Shown here in pieces: positions 23,801-36,786 of a stretch of DNA of 64,000 nt. How positions within the stretch are numbered: position 1 is the first letter of the stretch; every line of letters starts with the position of its first letter. The stretch is from Membranipora membranacea (taxonomy: Eukaryota > Bryozoa > Gymnolaemata > Cheilostomatida > Membraniporidae), in assembly GCA_914767715.1 (NCBI GenBank), contig OU612069.1, positions 618,001 through 682,000 of the forward strand, read 5' to 3'. Both the position numbers and the translations under genes were made by a program. The notes below the pieces were generated by a model, which saw only the letters and a program-made list of their open reading frames with translations, was not told the origin of the DNA and ran no database searches.

Positions 23801-26271
23801 TTTATTCCACACTGCTTTACAATGGCACACACTGACTTAATACCAAAGGCCTAGTGGTTTTCAGCAACACAGAAGCGTTCTCCTTAGCCCACTCAGCCAG
23901 TACCACTAACTACCTACCTCCCCTACATGAGTAATATGATAAATTTATATATTTAATAAATATTTTAACTTTATCTGAGACACCAACTATATACCTGTTA
24001 TTTCCTCCCTGGAGAAGGATATAAAGCCTATATTTAACTTCTGGAATATTTTGATAAAGTATACCTACTGACAGTCCTTTCAACTGGTCCATATGGAATA
24101 TAATTGGAAAAGTTCAGGTTCTTCCGGTAACCTTTTCCCAACTTAGTTTAGATCACAATCTGCCTGATGGGAACTGTCAATTTAAGTTGTCTTCTCTTAC
24201 CAAGAAAGAAAGTAACTCCATATTCAGAGGGCTCATGGTTAGAAGATGTGAGTGATCATGATCTGGATTTAACATGCTTAAACAAAGCTGCAAACCTTGC
24301 TCATCTAATTCAGTGGATACTTCTTTTCACTCAGTCATCAGTGTTTTATTTCCATTACCACATGCATAGCACAATACAACAAATAAAATGTTCCTTTATG
24401 TTGATAAGAGAATGTGCTTGTCAATCCCTGAAATATGCCCACTTCCGTTGAAGATCTCCGCGAGCTTGCATTTCTGTAAATAGAACAATTCATATTTTTA
24501 GAAAACAATATGGGTCCCCTGGAGTCTGAATGAAGTGACTGACACTTTTTATATAGAGCCTCCATATCAAGTGCTGCCCCGTAGAATATGTGCCAAAAGT
24601 TTTTTTAAACAGATGAAACGAATGAATACTAATTCTTTCTATGACTTCTTTAGGTAGGAAAACCCAGTGAGAGTGTGGTGATTATCTGATTCATGATCTA
24701 TTTACCTGATATTCACCGGGAGCGCAAGATATGAATTGGGAGTGAAATTGGGAAAATTGAAGTAAAAAACAACTATTTCTTACAACAGAGAAAAATGTGT
24801 ATTGCTCACAGGCTACAGCTTGCTCATAGGACTAAATAGGTACACTCTCGCAATGTTATCTGCTCATCTGTCATTTTTTGGATAATAACAGCTTAAACTC
24901 ATATTTATATCTTAATGAAAATTCATATTTCTATAAAAAAAGTGGCATTCAATCATTTATGTTTAAATCTAAAATGAGAACTCTTTTTTTTTTCTAGTGA
25001 ATTTCACTCAAGTGCATCGTTTTATTGTCTATTTAAGTAGTAGGAAAATAAAATCATACGCCCACACATATCAGCAATCTACCTGCTCCATCTGAATGAG
25101 CTTTGAGTTTTAGCCGGGTCTCTTTTGATAGTTATTGTCTGTTTCTGTGCGATAATTGGTACACTACTCCTATTTATTTTGCCAGTGCGATAGTGGCGTA
25201 TCGAGTTTTTGATTGAACACCGTTAAGCTGGAAAAAATATTGGTTCTGGGGTGGGCAAGTATTTTACTTTGTCAAATCCTAGACAGTGAAATCTTTTCTC
25301 ACAGGCCTTGACAGAGCACCAATGGAGGTTTCCCTCTTTTCTACTCCAAACTTCCACTGCCAACATGAACACCATCGAAGGCTATAAATACACTATGCTA
25401 AAGGTTTTAGAACTTTTTATTTTTGAACTTAATTCTCTTAACATTTAAGAATATTTTCATAGTATTTTACAGCACACCAGTGCAATGCCGCGGCTCAAAT
25501 GTATAATTAAATTTTCTTTGAGTAGTAGTTATTCAGGCCTGTCATTGGTCAAATAGGGGTATTATACCTTTGATGACTTATTTAGAGAAGTTTAAATGAT
25601 GCTGCCAAACTTGATGACAAGCTGACAATGTTCCATTTAGAAAAAGCTTAGCAATATAAGAAAATTGACTATCAGCAGCTTGGGGATCAGAACGATGAAA
25701 TAGCTCTGAAATAAAGCCAAGGTTTTTCTTTTTGATAATGGCAAAAAAATTTGGAAAAGTTGATAAACTGAATGACATCACAGATTTGGAGAGGTTATGT
25801 TCTGATGACGAGCTGTCGATATTAAATTGGGAAAGTTTTGACTGTCAGCAACCAGGCAATGAGATTCTCTGGTAAAACAGTTCATAGGTTTAGATAATAA
25901 ATATGATAACTGATAAAGATTTTTGATAATAGCGCTGTGCATCTTTTTTGTGTGATGTTCAAAACTGTGAATTGATAGATGAAATTTTCAAAATTACTCA
26001 GTTTTGCTATACTCTCACATCCTGAGCTAAACCATAAATTGCATTATACAACAGCGTATATGAAAACTTGCAAGCGGATATAATGAGCCATTGAAATAAG
26101 AAAATTTCGTAAGCCTATAAGCCACAAATTCCCTCTTATTTTTTGCATTAAGCCGAACACATTTTGATGGTAAAAATGTAAAAAAAGAAACTTCAGTATT
26201 TTATAAGCAGTTGTAAGTGGAACACTGAAAATCAATATTCAACAATACCCAGGGGACAGAAATCTTCTAGG
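23801..26271. other. Upstream flank of the first single-module gene, duplicated at 41.1-42.8 kb
   Basis: From about 24620 the sequence aligns with 41098 onwards (for example AGAAAAATGTGT followed by GCTCACAGGCTA against GCGCACAGGCTA), with extra insertions in the later copy. No coding sequence was identified. The stretch is the promoter-side part of a segmental duplication. Confidence 0.5.
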
Positions 26272-29200
26272 ATGTCAAGAAAACTACTGCAGTTGATCGG
26301 CTCCATCATATCTCTCACACTATTTCTGGGAATGACAGCAGCAGGTAAACGTCTTGATACAGGCTCTTATGGATGAGATCAAGTATCCATTGTGTTGGCT
26401 CTGGTTGGTGAGCGGGTAGAAGAAGAGCCAGTGCCAGATCATAAGGTATTTTCAGGACCATATGACCTAGCATTGACCCTTCTTCTACCCCCTCACCAGT
26501 CAGAGCCAACACATTGGATAGAGATTGGGTATAACTGTACAGAGGAGCTACTAACCTTAATCTTCCCCACCCTCTGTGTCTATCATATGTTACACAGCGA
26601 TGCTCAAAGGTCAGAAGTCAAAGGTCATATGTTATAGTAATTATGAGCTTGTGGTTACCTTTGGTGATATTCTTTTCGCCAAATATAACTACTCATACAT
26701 AACGCTAGAACTTCTCACGCGAGACAAAAAAATCACAATCTGTCAACATTTTAGAGATATAATTCTGTCATGAAGTTAGAAAGTTGGTCTGAGATGAGCG
26801 CAAAAGGATAAAACCACATGGTGCAGTCATTGTACATAACCCTGCATGTAAGCTTACCTAATACTGTTGCGTAAATACTTGTGTTTTTACGCAAATTAAT
26901 ACAGGGGACTTATGGTGACTGTCATGAGTCAATCTGTCAAAAACAAGAATAACCAGTATGGACATTAATATCATCTTTTTGCCATATATGGTTAAGTATA
27001 ACAGATTGTATTTGATACACCTGTTTTATACATCCTCACTATCGCAATATATGGTGTGATAAAGAAATCTAACTTGTGTATAATATATAAATAATTATGA
27101 CTGTGCTATCCAAAGAAGAGTTTGTTTATTTGCTAGAGTAGCAAGACAATAGATTAGAAATAAACTGGTTGGAGAGGCATACATTTTTAAGGGCCTGAGG
27201 TAACACCAGCTGGGGTGCTGTAACTGTAAGCTCCTCCTGTAAGGTCTGTGCCTCTATAATGTGGTAAGATATACATGAAATAGTGTGGGTAAATGATATA
27301 CGGACATGGATTATACTTACTTATATTTTACTATTTTTGTGACATTTTGATTTAGCATTCTAGGGGAGGCAGCGCCTCCCTGCCTCCCCTAGTACTTCAG
27401 GCTTGAGTAGTACCGCTCTTACGCATTGAGCACAGAAAGTGCAGTACTGACTGTCTTCATTACATCATTGTCTTTCTGTGATTTTAGCCCCAGTATGCAA
27501 CTAAAAGTATCAGCGAAATATTAACATGTTGAAACACTGCTGTCTGGGTTTGATCACTTGTTCTACCTCGTGCCTACTAGGAATGTGACGATTCACAAAT
27601 ATTCAAATGTCAATTGGTGCATAATGAATGAGTAAGTCAGTGAGTAAGTAAGTTTTCATTGCGGAGAAAATCACCCCTCTAGGGTAAAGGTGCTGAAACC
27701 TATGGTACTCAAGCTGCGCTCTTTAACCTTGTCTGTAGGAATGCCGGCTACTCTTTATATCGAAGAAGCAGGGTCAGATCATTTTTACTGGGTGTCGGAC
27801 ATGCAAACACACAGTGGACCTCTGTTATTTTTAATCCCGTTGAGCCAGGACTTGGCTAGGATGAACCAAATCAAGAATTACTGCCAGGCGATCTTGGGAC
27901 CTAACAGATCATCTTCAACCATCAGACCACTCCTCACTGCACATATTAGTGTTTCAGTAACTGAGAAGACTTTTGATTTTAATTCCTTGTTAAAACTGGC
28001 CACAAAAACTGATGTAAAATGTTTTTAATCTTCTGGGGAACGATAATGTTTAAAATAAACTGACTTCTAAAATTGACTTTGTTGTTTACTTTGTACAGGT
28101 GTGCGATGTAGACTGTGTAGTCAGGGAGGCGGAGCTGAGTGTCAGAAGAGAGCTCATCTCCTTGAGACGTCCATACTCTGTCCAGAGAAGTGTCTGGTGG
28201 TAGCTGCTATCGATACGAGGAGTGAGTGAAATTATTCTACTATCTGTGAGTCGGTCTGGTCAGACGGGCTGTTACTCTAATAAAACAGCCCAATAAGAAT
28301 TCAAAGATTTATCAACCATAAGTTATTTTGATGTACGGTATCACTGCGTTTCATACCCAAGAATTGTCTGGCAATTCAGTACAATTCTAGAATTGTCATA
28401 AACTGACCTATATATCATTAACCATCCAGCAACCATTATTGTGTAATTAACCCTGCCTGCTAAATAAATTACCTTCATTATTGATACTGTATAGCCATAG
28501 TATAAGCCTTTACAGTTCTAGTCAATATCACAATTGGATATGCTGTAATGAATAGATATTGCTGTGCAAGGTAGCATCAACATCTATATTGCGGGAGGCC
28601 CAGGTACAAATCCCCGCCGGGGCAAATCTTTTCTTTTCGTATCATCGTGATGGAAAATGAAAGCATTCCATTTGAATTGTTGGCTCACAATTTTTGTAAG
28701 CACGGAAAACTCTTAGTAATGAGTATGATGACGCAACAAAATACTTATGTTCAACTCTTCTGTGTTGTACCATACCCTACGTTATATTTTGTGCAATATG
28801 TTAATATTGGGAGCAACTGCATAAATAGAATACATCAGCTAAACTATGCTAGCAGAATTATCAGAAAACTTTGCTACTAATAAAAATGTACAACATCGCT
28901 CCCCAGATGAGCGAGGAATTACTTTGTATCAACTGTCCTACATGCCTAAGTGGAGAGATGTGATATGTGAATGAGGCCATATTATCCACAGAACCACTGA
29001 CTACTGAAAATATGCTGACTGATGCTAAAAAAACTCAAACTTGGTGTCACAGCAAGTAGTATGAGTGCTGATTATTGGCATAGTCTAAACTACGCTCCTT
29101 GTGATTATTGAGAGTGAATGGCTTTCAGCTATTTCTATTTGTTGGCCAAAGATGCTCTGAGCATGGAGATAGCTCTGAATGTTATGGTATGTGGGCTGAG

Positions 29201-32200
29201 GGAGCCAAAGGTAAATCAACTATTGTAAGCCTGGTATATATTCATTACCTGTCTACAAAGGAGCTCTTGATGTTATACTATATCATTCTCAGCCATCTCA
29301 GTTATACGGTGTACAGGAAGCAATTTTGGCATAGTTCTCTCTCACTCTTGGATGGTAGTCCCCTAGTAGGTGTTGGCACTAGTACAGATAGTATTAAAAT
29401 GTTAGACTAGTGGCAACACCGTTTAATGTAATAAATTTTAATCTGTCAGCTTGAGTGCCACAAGCAGGGAGATTGGCCAATAACAGGCATAATTACATAA
29501 CTACCTTGATATCCTGGTTGTCAAAATTTTTAATTGTCCAATTAAGTATAATTAACACTGTTTGTTAATCCTTCACACACATTCCATTGCACTTGTAACA
29601 AGTCATCATGACACACTTGTGGAATCAGAGAGACAGGAGTCATTGTAAGCTGACCTAACTTCCTGTCTTTTGCCGCTGATAATGAATGCCGTGAATTTTT
29701 AATTTCGCGAATATTTATTTTTATAATGATGGTTGTTGGGTGTAAGTGCAATCATGATCATTCTTTGACGGAAGGGTGAGGGGGCGGGAAGTTGTAACAT
29801 TTTATGCAAAATACTAGATAATTGTCCAAATTCCATTTGTATATTTTTATCAAATTATTTCACCAAACTCTGCTTCAAAGCTCATCATTGTACAGAGTTA
29901 TTAAGCCAAGAATGAGATTGCCTCGCAAAAAACCTTAAATCCTCTGGCGCCCTTATTCTCCAGTATTTGCAAAAAAGGTTCATTGATATTCCGCGCTTCT
30001 TGGTCAACTTCAAGAGTTGAGCCAGCATTATATGATAATCTGTGTGTTTATCCACAGGGTTGTCCATTTTTAAATCTACTGGTACCTTATAAGTTCTGTG
30101 AAGGTTGCCTATGAATGCCAGTGTAAACAAAATTAACATTCTTACTGGCTTATCTTGATTATGACTTCATGGGTAAATAACTTGGATACCAACAATACAT
30201 CCAATTATGCTTGGCTAAGATGTTGATGTTAATTGAAAGGTAAACAATTGGCAGATGACACTGTGAGAATCTTGTTCAAATTCAATAATAAGCTAATCTC
30301 ATTGAAATTGATCAGACAGATCAAACTGTACACTGTAGCCATTAATTGCATGCATCAAAGAGTTTGGTATGTTAAAGGTTCTATCAACCTGAAATTCCAA
30401 TCATTTCATCAATTCAGATTAGGGGCTTGCAGGGCCATTACAGCTGTTAAATTTTAAAGCGATAAATTATTGCCTGGACAGCCTTTTAACAGATAATCTT
30501 TCAAAGCTATCAGATTATTATTATCGGCTGCATTGATAAATTTAGAATTTACAGTGACCACCAGACATTCTATACAAACGAGTTCTATTGTGTCATTGAA
30601 TGATAGGCCTGTTAGATTTACTCTTGCTTCTCTCTACCCATATACCATAAAATTCAATTAATGGCTACAATGCACTGTTTAATCTGCCTGATCATTTTCA
30701 ATGAGATTAGCTTATTGAATTTGAACAAGATTCTCACAGTGTCATCTGCCAATTGTTTACCTTTCAATTGACATCAACATCTTAGCCAAGCATAATTGGA
30801 TGTATTGTTGGTATCCAAGTTATTTACCCATGAAGTCATAATCAAGATAAGCCAGTCAGAAATGTTAATTTTGTTTACACTGGCATTCATAGGCAACCTT
30901 CACAGAACTTATAAGGTACCAGTAGATTTAAAAATGGACAACCCTGTGGGTAAAGACACAGATTATCATATAATGCTGGCTCAACTCTTGAAGTTGACCA
31001 AGAAGCGCGGAAAATCAATGAAACCTTTTTGCAAATACTAGAGAATAAGGTGCCTGAGAATTTAAGGTTTTTTTGCGAGGCAATCTCATTCTTGACATAA
31101 TAACTCTGTACAATGATGAGCTTTGAAGCAGAGTTTGGTGAAATAAATTGATAAAAATATACAAATGGAATTTGGACAATTATCTAGTATTTTGCATAAA
31201 ATGTTACAACTTCCCGCCCCTCACTCTTCTGACAAAGAATGATCATGATTGCAATTACACCCAAACAACCATCATTATAAAAATGAATATTCGTGAAATT
31301 TAAAACTCATCGCATTCATTATCAGCAGCAAAAGACAGGAAGTTAGGTCAGCTTACAATGACTCCTGTCTCTCTGATTCCACAAGTGTGTCATGATGACT
31401 TGTTACAAGTGCAATGGAATGTGTATGAAGGATTAACAAACAGTGTTAATTATACTTAATTGTACAATTACAAATTTTGACAACAAGGATATCAAGGTAA
31501 TTATGTAATTATGCCTGTTATTGGCTAGCCTCCCTGCTTGTGGCACTCAAGCTGACAGATTAAAATTTATTACTTTAATTGGTGTTGCCACTAGTCTAAC
31601 ATTTTAATACTATCTGTACTATTGCCAACACCTACTAGGGAACTACCATCCAAGAGTGAGAGAGAACTATGCCAAAATTGCTTCCTGTACACCGTATAAC
31701 TGAGATGGCTGAGAATGATATAGTATAACATCAAGAGCTCCTTTGTAGACAGGTAATGAATATATACCAGGTTTACGATAGTTGATTTACCTTTGCCTCC
31801 CTCAGTCCACATACCATAACATTCAGAGCTAACTCCATGCTCTGAGCATCTTTGGCCAACAAATAGAAATAGCTGAAAGCCATTCACTCTCAATAATAAC
31901 AAGGAGCGTAGTTTAGACTATGCCAATAATCAGTACTCATGCTACTTGATGTGACACCAAGTTTGAGTTTTTTTAGCATCAGTCAGCATATTTTCAGTAG
32001 TCAGTGGTTCTGTGGATAATATGGCCTCATTCACATATCACTTCTCTCCACTTAGGCATATAGGACAGTTGATACAAAATAATTCCTCGCTCATCTGGGG
32101 AGCGATGTTGTACATTTTTATTAGTAGCAAAGTTCTGATCTGAACCTGGGCCTCCCGCAATATAGATTTTGATGCTACCTTGCACAGCAATATCTATTCA

Positions 32201-33374
32201 TTACAGCATATCCAATTGTATGATATTGACTAGAACTGTAAAGGCTTATACTATGGCTATACAATATCAATAATGAAAGTAATTAATTTAGCAGGCAGGG
32301 TTAATTACACAATAATGGTTGCTGGTTGGGTAATGATATATAGGTCAGTTTCTGACAATTCTAGAATTGTACAGAATTGTCAGACAATTCTTGGGTATGA
32401 AACGCAGTGTATGTTATATCATAATGTTCGCCGCTGTGTGTCTCCACTCTCTGGACTGATGAACAGTTCGATGGGGCTCTCACAGTCACAACTCTAGTTT
32501 CGAATTATTTGACTAGTCCCTTGCTGCATTTTTAGTTACCATTTTCAAATATACAATTTTAATTTATGATGACATATACCGATAAAAAAACCTATGTTAT
32601 ATGGTAACAATTAAAGTAAAACTATTATACAGAAGTCTTTTGAAGTTCACTGTTTTCTTTGTTTAGCTAAACAGATCCCAGATTTTGCAAGAACATGTCT
32701 GACAACGGGACAGAGTTATATGAGGATTGGTCCGAGCCAGCCTGGGAACACTTGTATGTTTGACGGTCACCGCCAAGTGAGATGTGTGACAATGTGTGAC
32801 GATTCTGACTTCTGTAATGAGAATATGACATGGGCTCCTCCAGGCTGGTGAGTGTAAAACGTTAGATTAAATGTGGCCCGCCGCCATCAATGATATCTCA
32901 GTCAGTCTCAGGAGTCATCACACGTTAATGCCTGTGTGTACCTTTGCCAAAGCCTCGGGGCTTGTGAGGTTCAGGCGTAGTTGAGACCAAATATGTGCCA
33001 TCATTGTATTAGTCTGGGAAAGACAATCAATCCCTGAAACTGAGGCAATCATCAAAGTTTTCAAGCTTTAACTGATTATTTTATAGCAAAATCCAAAGTT
33101 GTGTTCTGTACAGGTTAGAGAGGATAATTCCAAATTATGAAAGCAGCTTGTTTTCAATAATTACTTTCCACCACGTTGATCCACCCTTCACTAATGCTGA
33201 TTTATTTAGTTTATTGTTTTGTTTATGAGATTGACTTTCCTACAAAACCTGAAAAAATCTTGTTTTTATTCCTTCAGGAATATTTATGGTGAGAGAATAG
33301 AACTGGAGGCGACTACGATTAGACATCCTAGATTCAAACCTGAATACATCGCCACTAAGAGTCTCATACATTAG
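26272..33374 (+). CDS. Secreted single-module Ly6-like protein, copy 1 (4 exons)
   Basis: Exons 26272-26344, 28099-28221, 32667-32847 and 33278-33374 join in phases 1, 1 and 2 to 474 nt (157 residues). Exon 1 is a signal peptide (MSRKLLQLIGSIISLTLFLG). Exon 2 has VRCRLCSQGGGAEC and CPEKC; exon 3 has FARTC, NTCMFDG, CVTMCDD and FCNEN and ends PPGW. Cysteine spacing and intron phases match one module of the four-module gene. Exon 4 encodes a charged tail ending KSLIH. No hydrophobic anchor follows, so the product should be soluble and secreted. It is a tandem-duplicate partner of 42765-45551. The second intron (28222-32666) is enlarged by a 4-kb inverted repeat, which could impair splicing or expression. 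The ligand is unknown. Confidence 0.8.
27191..27404. repeat. Dispersed MITE-like repeat, third copy
   Basis: Shares GGTAACACCAGCTGGGGTG.TGTAA and GTAAGCTCCTCCTGT with the copy at 9146 and carries AGGGGAGGCAGCGCCTCCC near its right end. It lies in intron 1 of the single-module gene. The ends are more decayed than at 9146. Confidence 0.45.
28342..32409. repeat. Large inverted repeat (foldback) in intron 2
   Basis: The left arm 28342-30348 and right arm 30655-32409 are near-identical inverted copies around a unique loop of about 306 bp. Mirror matches can be followed throughout: the outer ends (CACTGCGTTTCATACCC), TTGCGGGAGGCCCAGG, a shared 100-codon frame (plus 29108-29410, minus 31591-31902) and the inner end GTAGCCATTAATTG. 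The left arm has about 245 bp (28610-28865) that the right lacks. Several small indels and substitutions separate the arms. The paralogous intron in copy 2 (44178-44806) has no such repeat, so this is an insertion. No transposase domain was recognised. It may be a foldback-type element, two copies of one repeat head to head, or an inverted duplication. Confidence 0.85.
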
Positions 33375-33904
33375 ACTGAGATCTGGTGAAACTTTTGGAC
33401 AAGCCGATCTCCACTAACCCAATAATAAGTGTGAACAGATAGATGAAAATTACGAAGAGGCCTGAGCTTACAATACTGTTATATTGTGGTGTTGTGCATT
33501 GATGGCAATTAGTAACACATCAATAAGACAGATATTGTTTGTATTTCATAGAGCCATTATTTTATTGTTTCTTCCTCCAAACAGGATAAAGCATCTAAAG
33601 GATGTGCACAGGCAATACTGTGCCTACATAGAGTTGAAGTATCTAACATGAGGAGTTCAAACAACTCCAAAATACAACATTACTTTCCATTTTTTTATGA
33701 AAAGTGTCGATAGAGTTTTGACATCAAATATGTTCAGCATAATGGTTTGTTACATCAAAATACAAGGCAAGGCAATGTTCAGTACATCAAATACATTGTA
33801 TGTTAGCGACGTCCGTCGAGTTCAATAATCCGAATGAGATATCAGTTAGTGCATGAACTTCTACGTGGTTGACGGGAGTAAGAGTGAGATTAGGCGGAGT
33901 CGGA
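33375..33904. other. 3' flank of the single-module gene
   Basis: The first 100 bp, including GATAGATGAAAATTACGAAGAGG, match the 3' flank of copy 2 at 45617 and may be 3' UTR. No other gene is seen. Confidence 0.4.
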
Positions 33905-34150
33905 GTCGGTGGTAGTCTCTCCACTTCACCGTTGGCTTGAGGCCAGCGAGGAGTGATTCTCAAATGCTTTATACCCTGATGATCACAATAATCACGGAAC
34001 TGTGTTGATGTGAAAGTAGTAGCATTATCAGTTATCAGAGTTCTGGGCAGGCCATGTGTGAAAGAGATATCAGATAGAGCATCGATAGTACTCTCAGCAT
34101 TGATAGTTTTCATGAAACGCACATCATAAAATCTTTCTTTCTCAATACAT
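33905..34150 (-). pseudogene. Ty3/Gypsy integrase fragment
   Basis: The minus strand encodes an integrase core piece: SDISFTHGLPRTLITDNATT with the second catalytic Asp, then TPRWPQANGEVERL with the catalytic Glu. The first Asp, zinc domain and reverse transcriptase are absent, and the frame runs into unrelated Pro/Thr sequence. It differs from the intact element at 17317 at many positions, so it belongs to another Gypsy lineage. Confidence 0.75.
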
Positions 34151-35072
34151 GTTTTTGTTTTTGTAACTAAGGATAGGATAACAACTTTATTTCCCCCCCC
34201 CCCCCGACATTTATATAGGAGTAAAATAATACACAGTACACAGAGAATATTTATTTTAGACTATGGTTCAACTAATACGTTGTTTGCTCATGATCTTATC
34301 GTCCGACTTGATTATATAAAATGAATTATCAGCATGAGTCATCGAACTCCAAGGTTTACAAGGGGATCCCTGCTCTGTTCCACTTGTTAATATCATTAAG
34401 TTTGTTCAGATGACTATGATATAATCTCTTGTTAGCAACTCAAACCAAAAATAATATGTTAAACTAAGCGCATGGTGAATTTCACTGCAATGGGCACTTT
34501 TATTTTACTGTTCATGCTATAACTTTGGTTAAATCAAATAAAAGCATTTGGCATGATAGTATATAAAGCAGATATAAGAAAAGCAAGAGCTCAGCCAGGT
34601 AGTCAGAAGACTAGAGTGACGGCTGTCCCAGTGGTAATCCATGAAAGACACACATAAGCCGATAAGCCGAAGCACAAGTCAAGTGGCCTGGTAGTTTTGA
34701 GCTATACATAATTCAATAAGCACACATATGCCTGTGTGGCAGCTGGCAGCAGTAGTCTGAGACACAATTATGTATTGAGGTAACATAAATGGATAAATGG
34801 GTATCATATGTCACCTGTACTCTGACCGAATTCTATATTTATCTCAGCTTCTCTTATAGTGTGTACATAGAAGTATATGGTTGCGGTTCTCATAAAATCA
34901 TTGATTTTATAGGTACACAAAAACACTTCTACTAACTGCATGTTGACAGCGAGACAAACTTGAACTGCTGATTGAGAGATAATCACTCTGGTTCCATGCT
35001 TCTATTTTGTGGTTCACTCCAATTTCGATTTATGATTTCTAACCATTCCCATGTTGGAAAAAACATGAAAAG

Positions 35073-35132
35073 AATCTGCCGCAGCCGGGACTCAAACCCT
35101 AACCGCTAACCATTCAGCCACACCGCCCTATA
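35073..35132 (-). repeat. tRNA-derived SINE-like fragment
   Basis: On the minus strand the segment reads like a tRNA missing its anticodon arm: an A-box-like GTGTGGCTGAATGG, then GGTTTGAGTCCCGGCTGCGG with a B-box. At about 55 nt it is too short for a tRNA gene. Confidence 0.5.
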
Positions 35133-35739
35133 GGAATTGTTTGATTCTGTAACTAAGGATAGAATATCAACTTTATTGTCCTAACATTTATATAGGAGAA
35201 AAATGATTCCACAGTACACAGATAGTATTTATTTTGGACTATAGGTTGAAGGAATAGCATGTTTGTTCATGCTCTTATCTTCCATGCAATGTTTGCTATT
35301 TTATTGAGTGATTATATAGAATTATTGTTCCGCATGAATCAAAAGTTTCCAGGGTTTACAGGGGGCTCTCCACTCTGTTCCACTTATCAATAGCACTTAA
35401 TTTGTTCAGGTGACTATAACATTCTCTAATTACAATTCAAACAAAAAACAATATGTCAAGCTATATACATGGTGAATTTCGCTGCAATTATCTCAGTCCC
35501 TCTAATAGTGCGTACATAGCAGCAATGACTTTGATAGCAGTATGTTTAAACTCTACTACGTGGTTGTCATAAAATCGATATTTTTGCAACTACACAAAAA
35601 CTCGCTGAGCTGCTATTAAAGCTCAGTGTGTATCTAAGGAGGAGGTACATCCGAGGGTGCTGGGGCCTGGGACAATCAACCTTGCAAGCTCCTCCAATGA
35701 GATTCGACCCCACAACTCTTGCGGCACTTATTGCCTGGC

Positions 35740-36199
35740 AGTTAATAGCAAGCTCGTTAACCGCAATCGCGCCATTATTTTTAAAAGCTTGTATGCTGCT
35801 GACAAGCAACGCCTGTGTAAAATTTTCAAGGACGCTATTAAGTTAGGCATTGAACATCCCGATATTTATACCATGATGGACAATCAGACACGAACACTGG
35901 CCTTACGCTATATTCACGATGAGGATCATTTCATCAATGATTTGTTGAGTAAATGTCCATCTGGCAGATACCGTACAGTAAAACATAGAAGCTCACTGGG
36001 GAGAGACTGTTTTCTGCGTCATATCACTCTTATTTTAAACGAAATACTTTTTTAGACAGAGATTTGATTTTTTATTCCAAGTGTCTTCGCTTTTTCTTGC
36101 TGATTCAAAGTGCCAGCAATTACACTGTATTTCGCGACTCTTTTTTTTCTTTTAATAATGCTGTCAGTGATAGTAATAAAATCCATCCATCCATCCATC
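35740..36199 (+). mobile_element. LINE 3' end with (ATCC)n tail
   Basis: An open stretch encodes RAIIFKSLYAADKQRL, then DNQTRTLALRYIHDED and CPSGRYRTVKHRSS, ending at about 36055. It is followed by a 3' untranslated part, an AATAAA-like sequence and four ATCC units abutting tandem block 3. The short tail repeat is typical of non-LTR retrotransposon ends. It is a 5'-truncated copy of a different family from those at 47, 50.7 and 51.5 kb. Confidence 0.5.
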
Positions 36200-36786
36200 T
36201 GTAACTAAGGATAGAATATCAACTTTATTTTCCTAACATTTATATAGAAGCGAAATGATTCCACAGTACACAGAGAGTATTATTTTGGACTATAGGTTGA
36301 AAGAATAGCTTGTTTGTTCATGCTCTTATCTTCGATGCAATATTTGCTATTTATTGATTGATTATATAGAATTATCGTTCAGCATGAATCATAAGTTTCC
36401 AGGGTATACAGGGGGCTCTCCACTCTGTTCCACTTATCAATAGCACTTAGTTTGTTCAGGTGACTATAATACATTCTCTAGTTACAATTCAAACGAAAAA
36501 TAATATTATGTCGACTATACAATTAGTGAATTGCACAGCAATCATCACTGAAATGAATTAGGAAACCAAAAGTATTTTCGAATATGGAGGTCGGTTATCG
36601 AGCTTCTATATTATACAGCATGGAATTCACATACATTACCTTAGTAGGAATTTGAATAAAAAAAGTTGCAATTTCAAAGGCAGATTACAGCTAGTAGGAG
36701 TATATCTACATGGGGGCCATTGTAGTCGAAAAGTTAATACAATACCAGTTAGGTGAATATGTTTAATACCGCAATGTTATGTCTAT

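Larger units (their letters stand above)
34162..36542. repeat. Three tandem copies of a 340-bp block, within 1-kb units
   Basis: Blocks of about 340 bp starting TGTAACTAAGGATAG lie at 34162-34500, 35148-35490 and 36200-36542. They share TTTATATAGGAG-like, TTCCACAGTACACAG and CTCTGTTCCACTT motifs. Material after copies 1 and 2 also matches (34838-34925 with 35490-35592), so the unit is about 1 kb, interrupted by insertions. A C-run of about 13 lies in copy 1 near 34190. TG starts are compatible with decayed solo LTRs, but no matching internal region was found. Confidence 0.75.

Noticed and set aside
27690-28028. 112-codon plus-strand frame before exon 2 of copy 1
   Set aside because: Lies in intron 1, has no counterpart in the sister gene and no recognisable motif.
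29108-31902. 100-codon frames mirrored in both arms of the inverted repeat
   Set aside because: No recognisable domain, no splice context, and no transposase motif; presence in both arms only reflects the inverted duplication.
35073-35132. tRNA gene
   Set aside because: A- and B-box-like parts are present, but the anticodon arm is missing and the length is only about 55 nt.
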